Positions 44,820 to 45,559 of a stretch of 45,559 nt of DNA are shown piece by piece. Under the pieces are notes generated by a model. The model ran no database searches. It saw only the letters and a program-made list of their open reading frames with translations, and was not told the DNA's origin. Both the position numbers and the translations under genes were made by a program. Source of the stretch: Chitinivibrionales bacterium. Lineage in GTDB: Bacteria > Fibrobacterota > Chitinivibrionia > Chitinivibrionales > WJKA01. Position 1 is the stretch's first letter; each line of letters starts with the position of its first letter. The stretch lies in the NCBI GenBank assembly GCA_014728215.1, contig WJLZ01000224.1, positions 1-45,559 of the forward strand. Reading direction: 5' to 3'.

Positions 44820-45559
44820 GATCTGGTATATTCCCTCTTCTTTTCAATAATTGATTGATAAATATTCAACCACTCTTTCCCTGCTGCCCCTGATTTTTCA
44901 CGGTACCGTCTCAAGCCCCGGGATGACATCTCCGCCCATTTTTTCGGATTTTCGGCAACAGTTTTCATTCCCTCGGCAATTGAAACACAATCATAGGGAT
45001 TCGCGTAATATGCTGCATCTCCGCACGTTTCATGCACCGGGGGAATATTCGAAACAATCAGCGGGCATCCGCATTCCATCGCTTCAACCGGCGGGATTCC
45101 AAGCCCTTCATGGGTCGAACAGAAGAGCAACCCTGAGCATCGAGCCAGGAGATGATGATAATTATCCATCGATTCAAACCGGACCCCCTCAGGCAATGCC
45201 CTTTTGATTTCCTCGTTTTTATCGACATGCCCACACACCACAAGCTCGTAATCAGGAATGCTTGTGCGTGCAATTTCGAATGCGCTGATCATCCGTTCGA
45301 GATTTTTATTTACCGCCCCACCGAGAGCAAGAAAAAATGGATCGCGCTTGAAGGTCACCGGCACATACATATCCGACGACACCGGCATATAGACAACCCT
45401 GCATCGAGATGATAATTGGGGCACTATTTTGCAAAGATCATTCTTTGTTGCATGAGAAATACACGCCACTGCAGCACTTTTTTTAATGCCCCTTTTCTGC
45501 ATTTTCCAATAATTTGTCTTTTTCATAGCTTTCAAGTACGGTACAGAGTTCCATAATTC
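44813..45559 (-). CDS. GT4 glycosyltransferase, N-terminus cut by window edge
   Basis: 249 codons are open to the window edge with no start. The frame reads ELWNSVPYLKAMKK and continues upstream, so the TTG at 45535 is not the true start. Present part: the SHATKNDL linker, the LALGGAVNKNLERMISAFE donor-side strand-helix, and STHEGLGIPPVEAMECGCPLIV with the EX7E pair. It is the first visible gene of the minus-strand polysaccharide locus, which extends beyond the window. Confidence 0.92.
   Translation of the reverse strand, partial: ELWNSVPYLKAMKKTNYWKMQKRGIKKSAAVACISHATKNDLCKIVPQLSSRCRVVYMPVSSDMYVPVTFKRDPFFLALGGAVNKNLERMISAFEIARTSIPDYELVVCGHVDKNEEIKRALPEGVRFESMDNYHHLLARCSGLLFCSTHEGLGIPPVEAMECGCPLIVSNIPPVHETCGDAAYYANPYDCVSIAEGMKTVAENPKKWAEMSSRGLRRYREKSGAAGKEWLNIYQSIIEKKREYTRSC

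Overview
The window looks like a chromosomal stretch of a Gram-negative bacterium with about 45% GC. It carries lpxB (lipid A), a large beta-rich outer-membrane-type protein with a secretion signal, type VI secretion genes and a lipopolysaccharide or capsule glycosyltransferase locus. The mix of long coiled-coil and TPR proteins, a Ser/Thr kinase with extracytoplasmic domains and the style of the outer-membrane protein suggests the Fibrobacterota/Chitinivibrionia neighbourhood of the FCB group. That placement is an inference from gene content only; there is no rRNA in the window.

Layout. 1-2027 (minus, cut by the window edge) is a membrane-bound GAF-GAF-GGDEF diguanylate cyclase. 2155-7213 (plus) holds a degenerate GT9-like protein, then a promoter and a two-gene overlapping unit. 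That unit encodes a membrane-anchored YkuD+NTF2-like peptidoglycan enzyme with the domain order of Helicobacter Csd6 and Campylobacter Pgp2, and an 872-residue coiled-coil protein built of about 25 repeats of 31 residues. 7425-15330 (plus) is a housekeeping and signalling run: bifunctional Rel/SpoT, a DUF4388 membrane protein, Prs, a VanZ-like protein, an RluA-family pseudouridine synthase and a large Ser/Thr kinase. 15976-19681 (plus) has a PHP phosphoesterase, mannose-1-phosphate guanylyltransferase, LpxB and a YkgJ-type cysteine-cluster protein.

19739-25765 (minus) is a partial type VI secretion cluster, tssE-tssF-tssG-tssH(clpV). It has baseplate and disassembly ATPase genes but no sheath, tube, spike or membrane-complex genes in the window. 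Divergent from it is a 1117-aa outer-membrane-type protein whose start is broken or non-canonical. Then come tRNA-Lys(TTT) with a strong terminator, an unrecognised exported protein, a SpoIIAA/STAS-like protein, HemW, a rhomboid protease, an omega-amidase-type nitrilase, a winged-helix/GIY-YIG nuclease, and a run of three small uncharacterised genes (35438-37088).

37078-45559 (minus) is a tightly overlapping polysaccharide locus: five GT4 and two GT2 glycosyltransferases and one O-antigen ligase/polymerase-type membrane protein. One GT4 gene appears to start at an ATC codon behind a perfect ribosome binding site. ManC (GDP-mannose precursor) and LpxB in the same window fit with surface-glycan synthesis.

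The strongest candidate for something new is the 3281-7213 unit. A Csd6/Pgp2-like cell-shape peptidase is translationally coupled to a giant 31-residue-repeat coiled-coil protein, which would make a plausible cell-curvature module.
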